Part shown: positions 33,837 through 44,311 of the stretch, in pieces
Numbering within the stretch: the stretch's first letter is position 1
How the letters are laid out: each line of letters starts with the position of its first letter
Origin: Gigaspora rosea
Taxonomy: Eukaryota > Glomeromycota > Glomeromycetes > Diversisporales > Gigasporaceae
Direction of reading: 5' to 3'
DNA length: 64,000 nucleotides
Assembly: GCA_003550325.1 (NCBI GenBank)
Contig: QKWP01000699.1
Location: 166,703-230,702, forward strand
Program-made: the position numbers and the translations under genes
The notes under the pieces: model-generated
Seen by the model: only the letters and a program-made list of their open reading frames with translations
Database searches by the model: none
What the model was told of the DNA's origin: nothing

Positions 33837-35879
33837 ATGGATAAAGATAGGAATGAATATTATGGATATTTCGAACAAAAGCTTTCAAAATGGGACATCA
33901 TAGAATTTCTAAAGCAATGCGACCTTGAACCGTACGGCAAAAAAGTAGATCGATACATTAGGTGCCTCAAATGTACTGCTCGTAGTGAGCAAAAAAAGAG
34001 AAAAGAAAAGGCAGAAGAGCTTCTCAGAAGATACAGTAAGGCAAGTAAAATTTTTTGTTAAATATGCAAGTGAAAAATAGTGGCATGACAAGGACCCATG
34101 ATCTGCTCTCGGTGCTTGATCATTCAAGGCCATTCGCGTTTTTGCGGCCGCCGAGCCACAAAATCAGTGCTGGAGCATAGACGACCCATGTTGGTAACTC
34201 ACTCGATGGTCTGATGTTCAAGGCCATTTGCTTACTCAGCAACCGCCGATCCAGCACTGATCCTACTAGGGCACAGGTAACCCTTCAATCGGTTGTCTGA
34301 TGTTCAAGACCATTCGCTGATTTAGTGACTGTTGACCTAGTAGGATAGAAGGCATGTTATGTTAGTTAAGAATATTAAGAATATTATTAATTTGAACCTT
34401 GTTTGCAAAAAGGAAATAAACCTGACCAACAACACGTCAAGGATTGGGAAAAAACACGTAACTCAAGTAAAATAAGCGGTGGTTCCTCGATTCATATCCA
34501 CAACATCCACAATTCGACATTATCAGGAAACTCTCTTACTGTTGCTGGGAACACTTCAACTACTAAAGCTACTACTGAAACTACTACTAAACACAAGCGA
34601 GAGGGCCTTAGAGAGAGGAAGGTAGTATCTTATACTGAAAGCTCAACAGATATAGATATAAGTTCCGATTCCAATTGTGAGGAGTCCAGGAATGTAAGTA
34701 ACAATAGTATATTTCAGTTACGGAACTATAATTATTGACGTCCTTTACAATTTTAAAAGACGATCAAACCGATTTGATATTAAAGAGTCCACCACTGATA
34801 ATGATGAAGTAGAAAGTGATTATGATTTTTCGAATTTTGAGCTTGCTTATCGAGCTCTTGGCCCCTCAAAAATGTGGGTTCTCAATTCATCTGGGCGTGT
34901 CATCGAAAAGTTATATATGATCACGCACGAAAATTAGAATACGATTCTTACTTATACTCTTTTATCATAAACGATGCTGATAGGTGGAACGAAATATTTT
35001 GCACTAATCCAAAACAAGTACCAAAAATCGACGAAAACATTGCGAATCTCTTGAAAAAATACAATATAGACAATTTACCTACCCTTCAAAAAGTTATCTT
35101 TGAGCCCCTTTTTCTGATAATGCTCTTTATTCAACAGATTTAGATTATATTAACCTTGCGTATAGGTCAATGTATTCCCTATGGAGAAGAGAAGACGATT
35201 TTACTTCAACTTCAAAACTAGAGGGGTGGTTCGAAATAATCATCTGGACTCATTTAGTTGATTTTGCTTTTCGTAAGATGGAAACTGATTTGGTGCGAGG
35301 AGAAGGAATGTGTTTATCGTCAAGTGATAGAAAAAAAATATTGATAGGTCTAAAAATAACCGAAAAACATTTGGCAAAAAGGGGTTGGGATCTTTAGATT
35401 ACTCAACAAGCGCCTTGAATTTGGCGCAATTGAAGCTGAAAGAAATGGGGAGGTAACAAAGGGAACCAAACTCTTAGCATATTCCTTAAAAATGTCAAAG
35501 ATGCTTAAAGATATGATTAATGTACTTGCAACAGAATGCAATATGAAAGAAGATGTTTTAAGAAAGTTACAAATAGCTGGAATTTCTCCAAGGAGCGAAT
35601 ATGATGCAAATAATTACCATAGATCTTCCGATGGGATATGTTACTCGCATCCATCGTCGAAAATTTTATGAAGTTCCTGGTCGTTTAAATAAATATTAAC
35701 CACTTGGATTCATTATAATGGAGGTTTTATTCGTAAAATCTGTAATTAAGCAAACCCTTAACTTGATTAATGAGCATTTTCTTAATAACTATTACAAAAA
35801 TGATGGATTCCAGACACCCCCTCAAAATATTGTATTCCTTGCATCAACTCATATAACTCCCGAAAAAAAATGGGGTTGA
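33837..35879 (+). pseudogene. Decayed multi-exon gene of a nuclease-like family, copy A
   Basis: Exon 1 is 33837-34035 (MDKDRNEYYGYFEQKL; basic EQKKRKEKAEE). Its phase-1 donor GTAAGG joins acceptor AAAAAG at 34412 to exon 2, 34413-34693 (NKPDQQHVKDWEK; Ser/Thr-rich; acidic STDIDISSDSN). The next block from 34760 (NRFDIKESTTDNDEVESDY) does not join in frame. Later blocks are VIYDHARKLEYDSYLYSFII, PKQVPKIDENIANLLKKY, MYSLWRREDDFTS, KMETDLVRGEGMCLSSSDRKK, RLEFGAIEAERNGE and TPPQNIVFLAS, ending KKWG and TGA. They are split by frameshifts near 34910, 35110, 35390 and 35590. The architecture (basic N-part, acidic linker, C-terminal domain with a possible catalytic E in GAIEA) parallels 28321-30470. 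Family not named. From 34753 onwards it is duplicated at 39973. Confidence 0.6.
34100..34345 (+). repeat. Intronic tandem repeat, about 3 x 90-100 bp
   Basis: TGATGTTCAAGGCCATT-type words occur at about 34116, 34212 and 34300. They are followed by GC(C/A)(G/A)CCGCCGA(G/T)CCA in the first two units and a diverged form in the third. GC-richer than its surroundings and wholly inside intron 1 of copy A. Confidence 0.6.
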
Positions 35880-36272
35880 AATCTTCAAGATATTACTCAA
35901 CAATAGTTATAGTTTAGAAATAAAATGTGAAAATCAAAATTTTTTCTTGACTGATTAGCATTACACGTACGTGATAGTGATGTTATAAGGTAGAAAAATA
36001 ATAATAAAGTATTTTTAATATTTGTGCACGGTGTATACGACATACATGTAATTGTCTTTAAAACTGTACTACGCTACTACAAAAATAGTGCTCTCAATCA
36101 TAGATTTCACCATTTCGGGAGATAACATTAACCAGATTTTCTTCATGATCAGAGTCATGCGTTTTTTTATCTCTGTTCTCTGGCTTCGAGCATTGATATG
36201 AGAAAGCGGTAGCCTATCATATCAATTAAGTTTTGCCCATGGGCCCGTCTATTTTTTAACTCGTGTATGTGG

Positions 36273-36475
36273 GTAGGGATGGGTACGGTCGGTCATTTTT
36301 GGTCAATCGCTTTATGGCCGTTAGCCATATCTTGTGATCAAATGATCCAAAACAGATGATTTTGGTACCATTTGATTCGTTTCAATGAGATCCGATTCGG
36401 ATCATTGGATCACAAAATATGGCTAACGGCCGTAAAACAGTTTGACCAAAAATGACCTACCGAACCTATTCCTAC
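36273..36475. mobile_element. Palindromic MITE, copy A
   Basis: Arms of about 85 bp: GGTCGGTCATTTTTGGTCAA, GGCCGTTAGCCATATCTTGT and GATCAAATGATCC return inverted up to CCTAC at 36475, with a short loop near 36370. Its duplicate is at 41541-41738. No ORF. Confidence 0.8.
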
Positions 36476-36639
36476 ATGTCATAATGTATATGGTATATGC
36501 GTTATTCGATCACTACCCCCTTTTCTTATATTCGGGAAAAACTTAATTACCCCTAAATTCTAGGCTGCGCATGCAATGTATATGGGCTAGGTGCTATAGA
36601 AAAGGGGGAAATTGACAAAACAAAATATCTTAGTTAATT

Positions 36640-38372
36640 TTTCCAGATGCTATTCTATTTAGAGACTAGAAAATCATTTACTTCCTTTTGCTGAAGTTTG
36701 CTCACTGAGCGACAATTTTGTTTAAAGTTGTAGCACTCTGATACAAGTGCACTTTGCTAGATTTGAAACTTTTCTTTTGTGAGTGCTTCATATTGGACTA
36801 TTCCAGATTGTATTTAAAAAACCTTGATCCTGCCTCTTCTTCTTTTAGCAAATGGCTAATTGATGCTTTTTTTCTAAGATAAGAAAGTAGGTCTCTTGCA
36901 TATGAATCCCAGTTTTCTAAGCTAGCTTTATCATACAGGAATATTGTTTTTTTATGCTATGCTCGTGTTTGCTACTATATAACTAATTTGCATATTCATA
37001 CAAACTAGATTGTAATCACTATCTATAAGCAGAGCTATGTCCTCAATTTCTGCTACAACAAGATCTGATAAGTAATTTGATATTCAGATCTGGTCTATTC
37101 ATGTGCTTTGTTCTGAGTTGTGCCATGTGTACATTCTTGTCTCTGGTTTTATTTTCATATATGTGTTTATGTAACTCTGATTCTTTAGCCATGTGTATAA
37201 TAAAAGTTTCTTTTTCTTATAGTCATTTTTGAAATTTCTTTATTTAGTATAGGGTCAACCACATGATTAAAATCTTTTACACTATTTTCACTGTTTTGTT
37301 TACAAGTTTTTGATAATCAGTTATTGTATTTTTTTTACTTGGCACTTATCATTTGGAGAAATATAAACTAATAAAAATATTAGTTTAAATTGCTTGAAAT
37401 AAAATACTGCTTCTATTAGGTACTTATTTTCTCTTGTGACTTTTTCTAAATATGGTTTTCATGTTTTACTAATCAGCAAACTAATACCTGAGCTCTTTTT
37501 TTCTTTGTGTTTGTACTTGCCCAAAAGCTAGAAAACCTTGAGCCTTTTTGAACTAAAAAACTTTTTTTCTTTGTATTTATACTTGTCTTTATCAAACCAA
37601 TTATATATATGTTTTTTCTTTATCTATTCTATTTTCTCAATCTTGATACCATTGTATTTCAAACTATTTATATTATGATATACAATTTTAAATTACTCTT
37701 ATTTATTATAAAAGTCTTGTGTATTTGAAATTTTCATCTTTTTATCAACTTGTAGTACTATTGTTTGAAAATCTAACAATAAGATACTACTTTATCTTTT
37801 CTATTTAGTACAACTTTTGCAACTTTAAGGAGTACTAAAAAAGCTTCTGTTTGCTTCTACTTGTCTTTTTCTTAAGATGTACAAGTCTATTTAAAATTTT
37901 GCAAGTGCAGAGTCTATTTTTGTATTAAGTTTTTTCTTGAATTTATTATTTCTTTCTAACAACTAACTTATCTTTTTGGATTTACTTCTGAGTAGTACTT
38001 GCTAGTAGTTATATTTATAAGTATAATTAGTTATTTGTATACTACTGTATTAGTTCTTTTTCTTGAACTTTTTTTGCTTTTGTTTCTTTTATTTCTTGGC
38101 CTTTTTATATTTTGCTCCTTTGCTTTAGTATGCTGATTATTTCTCAACTAATTGTTTTTCTTAACTTGTTTAAATGTTTACATATGTACTTATAACCTTT
38201 CACTAGTACTGTAGTATAGCTTGAAGTTGTAATAGCTTGTATTTGTTGCCAAAGCTTTGTATCTGTTCTCTTTACTTTCAAAATAAATTATTGCTAATCT
38301 TTTAATATTTCTATTACTATTAATTAGTATACTGTATATACTACTTTAAAGTCAATAGCATAGCAGTTACTA
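36640..38372 (-). pseudogene. LINE endonuclease relic, copy A
   Basis: The minus strand keeps ordered fragments of an apurinic-type LINE endonuclease. IYISPND-like is at 37368-37349, DFNHVVDP (the GDFN motif) at about 37281-37252, and SDYNLVCMN at about 37024-36995, where the catalytic SDHN has His replaced by Tyr. Then YDKASLENWDSYARDLLSYL follows at about 36930-36870, as in the EN-RT linker. There are many stops and frameshifts. The plus strand is T-rich, consistent with heavy transition decay. The reverse transcriptase part is not seen. Confidence 0.65.
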
Positions 38373-38451
38373 TATATTCCCGAAAATAAGCTACCTTTTT
38401 TTGGACGATTTTGATCTTAAAAAATCAGGGGTAGCTTATTTTCGGAATATA
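38373..38451. repeat. Foldback with AAAATAAGCTACC arms
   Basis: TATTCCCGAAAATAAGCTACC pairs with GGTAGCTTATTTTCGGAATA across a loop of about 35 bp. A further GGGGTAGCTTATTTTTAGGA is at 38482. The same AATAAGCTACC word is tandemly repeated at 60600-60745. Confidence 0.75.
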
Positions 38452-39024
38452 GAAGATTTAAGCAATCTATAGTTAACATGGGGGTAGCTTATTTTTAGGA
38501 GTTATTTTTTAAAAAAAATTCTTACGCATATAAACTTGCGTGAACAGGTTTTTCACACGTACATACGTATGTACATTTCTAAAAGACCAGCATGTGCATT
38601 ATTAAAATGTGTTTATGCCACATTTGGCACTATTTTAATAAAGCACATGTTGGTATGAGAAACCCCGTGTATAAAAATATAAAAAATTTTTTTTTATTTA
38701 TTTTACAAGTNNNNNNNNNNNNNNNNNNNNNNNNNNNNNNNNNNNNNNNNNNNNNNNNNNNNNNNNNNNNNNNNNNNNNNNNNNNNNNNNNNNNNNNGAA
38801 TAAAAAAAAAATTAAATTATAATAAAAAATATTATATAGATCAATGATAAAAATAAATTAATACATTGCAACAATACATCTTTTTTCAATCGATTTATAA
38901 TCATTAAAAATACCGAATTTACATCTCTGATTTCACGAAATACTACTAACTCTTCTATAAATTCTAAGTAGTCATTTAAATTAAACATTTAAGTGCAACG
39001 TACGTTTGAATTTACTAAGCCAAT
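38452..39024. other. AT-rich spacer with assembly gap
   Basis: An 87-base run of N at 38711-38797 marks an assembly gap, so continuity across it cannot be judged. The frame that spans the gap is meaningless. Nothing else is seen. Confidence 0.9.
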
Positions 39025-39291
39025 ATGCACGACACAGCTGCAAATCTACCTTTCTCTTTTCTTGAATATCTTCAAATTCATCATAAGGAATCTATAACAA
39101 TTGATATTTGTTTTCAATTCAACATATTTATTACAAAAAAAATAAGAGAAGTTAGAAAATTACCATTAAGTATTCTATTATCACCCATATTAGTGGCTTT
39201 TTATAAAATTCGAAACCTTCCTCTTATCTTTTTCGACTCCATTTTCGAAGGTATTGATTTATCACCTTCAACACCGATTCTAGAAAAATAA
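39025..39291 (+). CDS. Hypothetical 88-aa ORF
   Basis: ATG to TAA with fairly varied amino acids (MHDTAANLPFSFLEYLQIHH; EVRKLPLSILLSPILVAFYK; ending STPILEK). No signal peptide, membrane helix or domain is recognised. It lies just upstream of another broken frame (39343) and may be the 5' part of the same decayed gene. Confidence 0.35.
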   Translation: MHDTAANLPFSFLEYLQIHHKESITIDICFQFNIFITKKIREVRKLPLSILLSPILVAFYKIRNLPLIFFDSIFEGIDLSPSTPILEK

Positions 39292-39342
39292 CTACAATAG
39301 ACGTTACATATTCAGCTAAATTACTTTAATCAAAAAAACAAA

Positions 39343-39660
39343 ATGAGAAGTGACAAGTTAAAAATTAGCATAAACAAGAAGATATTGATAAAAAGTAAAG
39401 AGATAGAAGAATACTATCCTTTTATAATTATGTCTAAAGCTCAGCAAGACTTTTTTGGTAATCGAGTAAAACCTAAAACTAGCAGCTTTGGTAGAGTTCG
39501 TCCAAGACTAACTTAACTTTCACAATGCGAATTGGCTAAAGATTCTTTACGTCTTGCTCCAGGCAGGATTGATCCCGAAAGTATCTTGCAAATTGCAACC
39601 AAATCTTGGGAAAGAAGTTTTAAAAAACGTTATTTGAGTAAAGCACCAGTTCGAAGTTAA
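39343..39660 (+). pseudogene. Hypothetical gene fragment with internal stop
   Basis: One frame from ATG 39343 to TAA 39658-39660, interrupted by TAA at 39514-39516. Both halves look coding: DFFGNRVKPKTSSFGRVRPR before the stop, and CELAKDSLRLAPGRIDPESI and SWERSFKKRYL after it. Family not recognised. Confidence 0.4.
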
Positions 39661-39980
39661 AATGCATACCAGAGTAAGAGAACTTCACGACCTTAATAGA
39701 AATAAGATTTCGAAATGTTAGCAATCTTTGAGCGCGAGATTATTTTCCGTTTACATATAAAACGATTTTTAAACTTATCCTATTTGATAGAGCAAAACCC
39801 GCAGAATAGCGTTATTTAGAAGATATTTTTAGTGTCTTTCACGCATCATGTGGTTCGATTAGGAGCGAATAAAATATTTCTAAAATTTTCATAGTAAATT
39901 TTTAAAAATTGATCTACATTTTACTATGATCTTGCACTCACATATATAGACATGTGACATATTCCCTGATTGTTAAAAGA

Positions 39981-41115
39981 CAATCAAACCGATTTGATAT
40001 TAAAGGGTCCACTACTGATAATGATGAAGTAGAAAATGATTATGATTTTTCGAATTTTGAGCTTGCTTACCGAGCTCTTGACCCCTCAAAAATGTGGGTT
40101 CTGGGTGTGTCATCGAAAAGTTATATATGATTACACACGAAAATTAGAATACGATTCTTACTTATACTCTTTCATCATAAACGATGCTGATAGGGAGGCA
40201 AAAAAACTGTTTAACGAAAATGAGTGGAACAAATATTTTCCACTAATCCAAAACAAGTATCAAAAATCGACAAAAACATTGTGAATCTCTTGAAAAAATA
40301 CAATGTAGACAATTTACCTACCCTTCAAAAAGTTATCTTTGAGCCCCTTTTTTCTGATAATGCTCTTTATTCAACAGATTTGGATTATATTAACCTTGCG
40401 TATAGGTCAATGTATTCCCTATGGAGAGGAGAAGACAATTTTACTTCAACTTCAAAACTAGAGGGGTGGTTCGAAATGAACATCTGGCTTATTTAGTTGA
40501 TCCTGCTTTTCATAAGATGGAAACTGATTTGGTGCGAGGAGAAGGAATGTGTTTATCGTCAAGTGATAGAAAAAAAATATTGATAGGTCTGACAAAAAGG
40601 GGGATGGGATCTTTAGATTATGCAACAAGTGCCATTTGACGCAATTGAAGCTGGAAGAAATGGGGAGGTAACAAAGGGAACCAAACTCTTAGCAGATTCT
40701 TTAAAAATGTCAAAGATGCTTAAATATATGATTAATGTACTTGCAACAGAATGCAATATGAAAGAAGATGTTTTAAGAAAGTTACAAATAGCTGGAATTC
40801 TCCAAGAAGCGAATATGATGCAAGTAATTACCGTAGATTTCTGATGGGATATGTTACTCGCATCCATCGTCGAAAATTTTATGAAGTTCCTGGTCGTTTA
40901 AACAAATATCAACCACTTGGATTCATTATAATGGAGTTTTATTCGTAAAATCTGTAATTAAGCAAACCCTTAACTTGATTAATGAGTCAAAAAAAGTAGA
41001 TTTTGAGCATTTTCTTAATAACTATTACAAAAATGACGGATTCCAGACACCCCCTCAAAATATTGTATTCCTTGCATCATCAACTCATATAACTCCCGAA
41101 AAAAAATGGGGTTGA
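39981..41115 (+). pseudogene. Decayed nuclease-like family gene, copy B (5' truncated)
   Basis: Equivalent of the copy A pseudogene from NRFDIKGSTTDNDEVENDYD to KKWG and TGA at 41113-41115. It keeps DADREAKKLFNENEW, deleted in copy A, but has its own lesions: frameshifts near 40100, 40190, 40230 and 40590, and loss of about 17 nt in the RLEFGAIEA region (now FDAIEAGRNGE). Some lesions differ from copy A, so part of the decay came after the duplication. Confidence 0.6.
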
Positions 41116-41540
41116 AATCTTCAAGATATTACTCAACAATAGTTATAGTTTAGAAATAAAATGTGAAAATCAAAATTTTTTTTCTCGACTGATCAGCATT
41201 ACGCATAGGTGATAGTGATGTTATAAGGTAGAAAAATAATAATAAAGTATTTTTAATATTTGCGCACGGTGTATGCGACATACATGTAATTGTCTTTAAA
41301 AATGTGCTATGCTACTACATGTAAAATTATGATATGCGTGTCCATCAGAAAAATAGTGCCCTCAATCATAAATTTCAGCATTTCGGAAGATAACATTAAC
41401 CAGATTTTTTTCATGATCAGAGTCATGCATTTTTTTATCTCTGTTCTATGGCTTCGAGCATTGATGCGAGAAAGCGGTAGCCTATCATATTAATTAAGTT
41501 TTGCCCATGGGCCTATCTATTTTTTAACTCGTGTATGCGG

Positions 41541-41738
41541 GTAGGAATGGGTTCGGTCGGTCATTTTCGGTCAATCGCTTTATGCTCGTTAGCCATATCT
41601 TGTGATCAAATGATCCAAAACGCATGATTTTGGTACCATTCGATTCATCTCAATGAGATCCGATTCGGATCATTGGATCACAAGATATGGCTAACGGCCG
41701 TATAACGGTTGACCGAAAATGACCTACCGATCCTATTC
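41541..41738. mobile_element. Palindromic MITE, copy B
   Basis: Duplicate of 36273-36475 with small differences. The arms still pair (GTTAGCCATATCTTGTGATC with GATCACAAGATATGGCTAAC). Confidence 0.75.
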
Positions 41739-41869
41739 ATATGTCATAATGTATATGGTACAGTATATGCGTTATTCGATCACTACCCTTTTTCTTATAT
41801 TCGGGAAAAACTTAATTACCCCTAAATTCTAGGCTGCGCCTGCAATGTATATGGGCTAGGTGCTATAGA

Positions 41870-43639
41870 AAAGGTGAAATCGACAAAACAAAATATCTTA
41901 GTTAATTTTTTCCAGATGCTATTCTATTTTGAGACTAGAAAATCATTTACTTCCTTTTGTTGAAGTTTGCTCATTAAGCAGACAATTTTGTTTAAAGTTG
42001 TAGCACTCTAATACAAGTACATTTTGCTAGATTTGAAACTTTTCTTTTGTAAGTGCTTTATATTGGACTATTCCAGATTGTTTTTAAAAAACCTTGATCC
42101 TGCAAGACTTCCTCTTCTTCTTTTAGCAAATGGCTAATTGATGCTTTTTTTCTAAGATAAGAAAGTAGGTCCCTTGCATATAAATCCCAGTTTTCTAAGC
42201 TAGCTTTATCATACAGAAATATTGTTCTTTTATGCTATGCTCGTGTTTGCTACTATATAACTAATTTGCATATTCATACAAACTAGATTGTGATCACTAT
42301 CCATAAGCAGAGCTATGTCCTCTTCTGCTACAACAAGATCTGATAAGAGGTAATTTGATATCCAGATCTGGTCTATTCATGTGCTTTGTTCTGAGTTGTG
42401 CCATGTGTACATTCTTGTCTCTGGTTTTATTTTCATATATGTGTTTATGTAACTCTGATTTTTTAGCCATATATATAATAAAAGTTTCTTTTTCTTATAG
42501 CCATTTTTGAAATTTCTTTATTTAGTATAGAGTCAAACACATGGTTAAAATCTTTTACAATAATAGACTCTGTTTTTACTGGTTTGTTTACAAGTTTTTT
42601 GATAATTAGTTATTGTATTTTTTTACTTGGCACTTATCATTTGAAGAAATATAAACTAATAAAAGTAGTAGTTTAAATTGCTTGAAATAAAATACTGCTT
42701 CCATTAGGTACTTATTTTCTTTTGTGATTTTTTTTAAATATGGTTTTCATGTTTTACTAATCAGCAAACTAACACCTGAGCCCTTTTTTTTTTGGGTTGT
42801 ACTTGCCCAAAAGCCAAAAAACCTTGAGCTTTTTTGAACTAAAAAACTATTTTCTTTGCTATTTATACTTGTCTTTATCAAACCAATTAAATTATATATA
42901 TGTTTTTTCTTTATCTACTCTATTTTCTCAATCTTGATATCATTGTATTTCAAACTATTTATATTATGATATGCAATTTTAAACTACTCTTATTTATTAT
43001 AAAAGTCTTGTGTATTTGAAATCTTCATCTTTTTATCAACTTGTAGTACTATTGTTTGAAAATCTAACAATAAGATACTACTTTATCTTTCTATTTTGCA
43101 ACTTTAAAGAGTACTAAAAAAGCTTTTGTTTGCTTCTACTTGTCTTTTTTTTAAGATATGCAAGTCTATTTAAAGTTTTGCAAGTACAGAGAGTCTATTT
43201 CTGTATTAAGTTCTTACTTGACTTTATCATTTCTTTCTAACAACTAACTTATCTTTTTGGATTTACTTCTGAGTAGTACTTGCTAGTAGATATATTTATA
43301 AGTATAATTAGTTATTAGTGTACTACCTGTATTAGTTCTTTTTCTTAAACTTTTTTTGCTTTTGTTTCTTTTATTTCTTGACCTTTTTATATCTTGTTTC
43401 TTTGCTTTAGTATGCTGATTACTTCTCAACTAATTGCTTTTCTTAACTTGTTAAGTGTTCACATATGTACTCATAATCTTTTTCTAGTATAGCTTGAAGT
43501 TGTAATAGCTTGTATTTGTTGCCAAAGCTTTGTATATATTCTCTTTGCTTTCAAAATAAATTATTGCTAATCTTTTAAAATTTCTATTACTATTAATTAG
43601 TTTATATACTACTTTAGAGTTGATAGCATAGTAGTTATA
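41870..43639 (-). pseudogene. LINE endonuclease relic, copy B
   Basis: Duplicate of 36640-38372. Here the catalytic motif near 42303-42292 is still SDHN (AGTGATCACAAT), while copy A has SDYN. Many stops and small indels; no reverse transcriptase portion. Confidence 0.6.
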
Positions 43640-43654
43640 CTCTGAGTATACTTG

Positions 43655-43886
43655 TTGGCAAAACACGAACAAATCCCAAATTCAAAAAAAACAATTGCTA
43701 TTTGTAAAAGATTAAATCAAAAAACTAGTCTTAAAATTTTGCAAATATATTATCTATAACAATAAGAATAACTACTATTTGTTTAAACAAAGATTATTAA
43801 TAAAGTTTTTAAAAAATTAATTTGAGATGTATTTGGGATTTGGGCACGAACAAATCCCAAACTATAGTAATTTGGGATTTTGCCAA
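43655..43886. mobile_element. MITE-like element, TTGGCAAAA termini
   Basis: The left end TTGGCAAAACACGAACAAAT and the right end ATTTGGGATTTTGCCAA are inverted at the terminal nine bases. GCACGAACAAATCCCAAA and TTTGGGATTT words recur inside. It abuts the end of duplication copy B. Confidence 0.55.
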
Positions 43887-43889
43887 CAT

Positions 43890-43980
43890 GTATAGCTCTG
43901 AGGTTTCAAATTGCAAGGTTGCTAGTTCAAATCCAAGTAGTGGCGATTTGTAAAAATAGCCAGCTGGGCTAGACTAATTA
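43890..43980 (+). repeat. tRNA-like SINE head, degenerate
   Basis: TAGCTCTGAGGT (box A-like) followed by GCTAGTTCAAATCC (box B-like) at tRNA spacing. The stems do not close into a full cloverleaf, so this is read as a tRNA-derived retroposon head rather than a tRNA gene. Its 3' end was not found. Confidence 0.4.
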
Positions 43981-44039
43981 GGAAACTAAAATACCACAGA
44001 ATCCAGAAACCTCATTAGCAAATTTTATACATAGATATA

Positions 44040-44225
44040 TATTGATTACTAACCATGTAGATATATATCGATACTAAATACCTCTGCTGATTTCTATTGA
44101 TTGTGATAGTAATCGATATATATTCATGATAGTTAATAATCGATATATAACCAATATATCAATAGTGATTATAATCGATACATATCTATGATAGTTAATA
44201 ATCGATATATAATCAATATACAAAA
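44040..44225. repeat. AT-rich tandem repeat, about 66-bp unit
   Basis: ATAATCGATATATA and CATGATAGTTAATAATCG / CTATGATAGTTAATAATC recur with a period of about 66 bp, roughly 2.5 copies. Confidence 0.55.
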
Positions 44226-44311
44226 CTATGCATCTGCATTCTGATTATACAATAATTATATCATTAAAATTAAAATTTATTTATAAGCTATAATACATAT
44301 TCGTAATATAT

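Larger units (their letters stand above)
34753..38372 (+). repeat. 3.6-kb segmental duplication, copy A
   Basis: Aligns almost continuously with 39973-43639, with an offset of about 5220 bp at the start. It covers the 3' part of the pseudogene, a palindromic MITE and a LINE relic. Differences include small indels (for example 34980, where copy B has a GGAGGCAAAAAAACTG segment) and many transitions. Copy A is followed directly by a foldback at 38373. Confidence 0.9.
39973..43639 (+). repeat. 3.6-kb segmental duplication, copy B
   Basis: Partner of 34753-38372. The first aligned bases are TTAAAAGACAATCAAACC and the last are near CATAGTAGTTATAC. It starts at the point where intron and exon 3 meet in copy A, so the first two exons are absent here. 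It ends against a different MITE (43655). Confidence 0.9.

Noticed and set aside
38592..38822. Open frame across the N run
   Set aside because: It contains 87 unknown bases, so the frame has no meaning.
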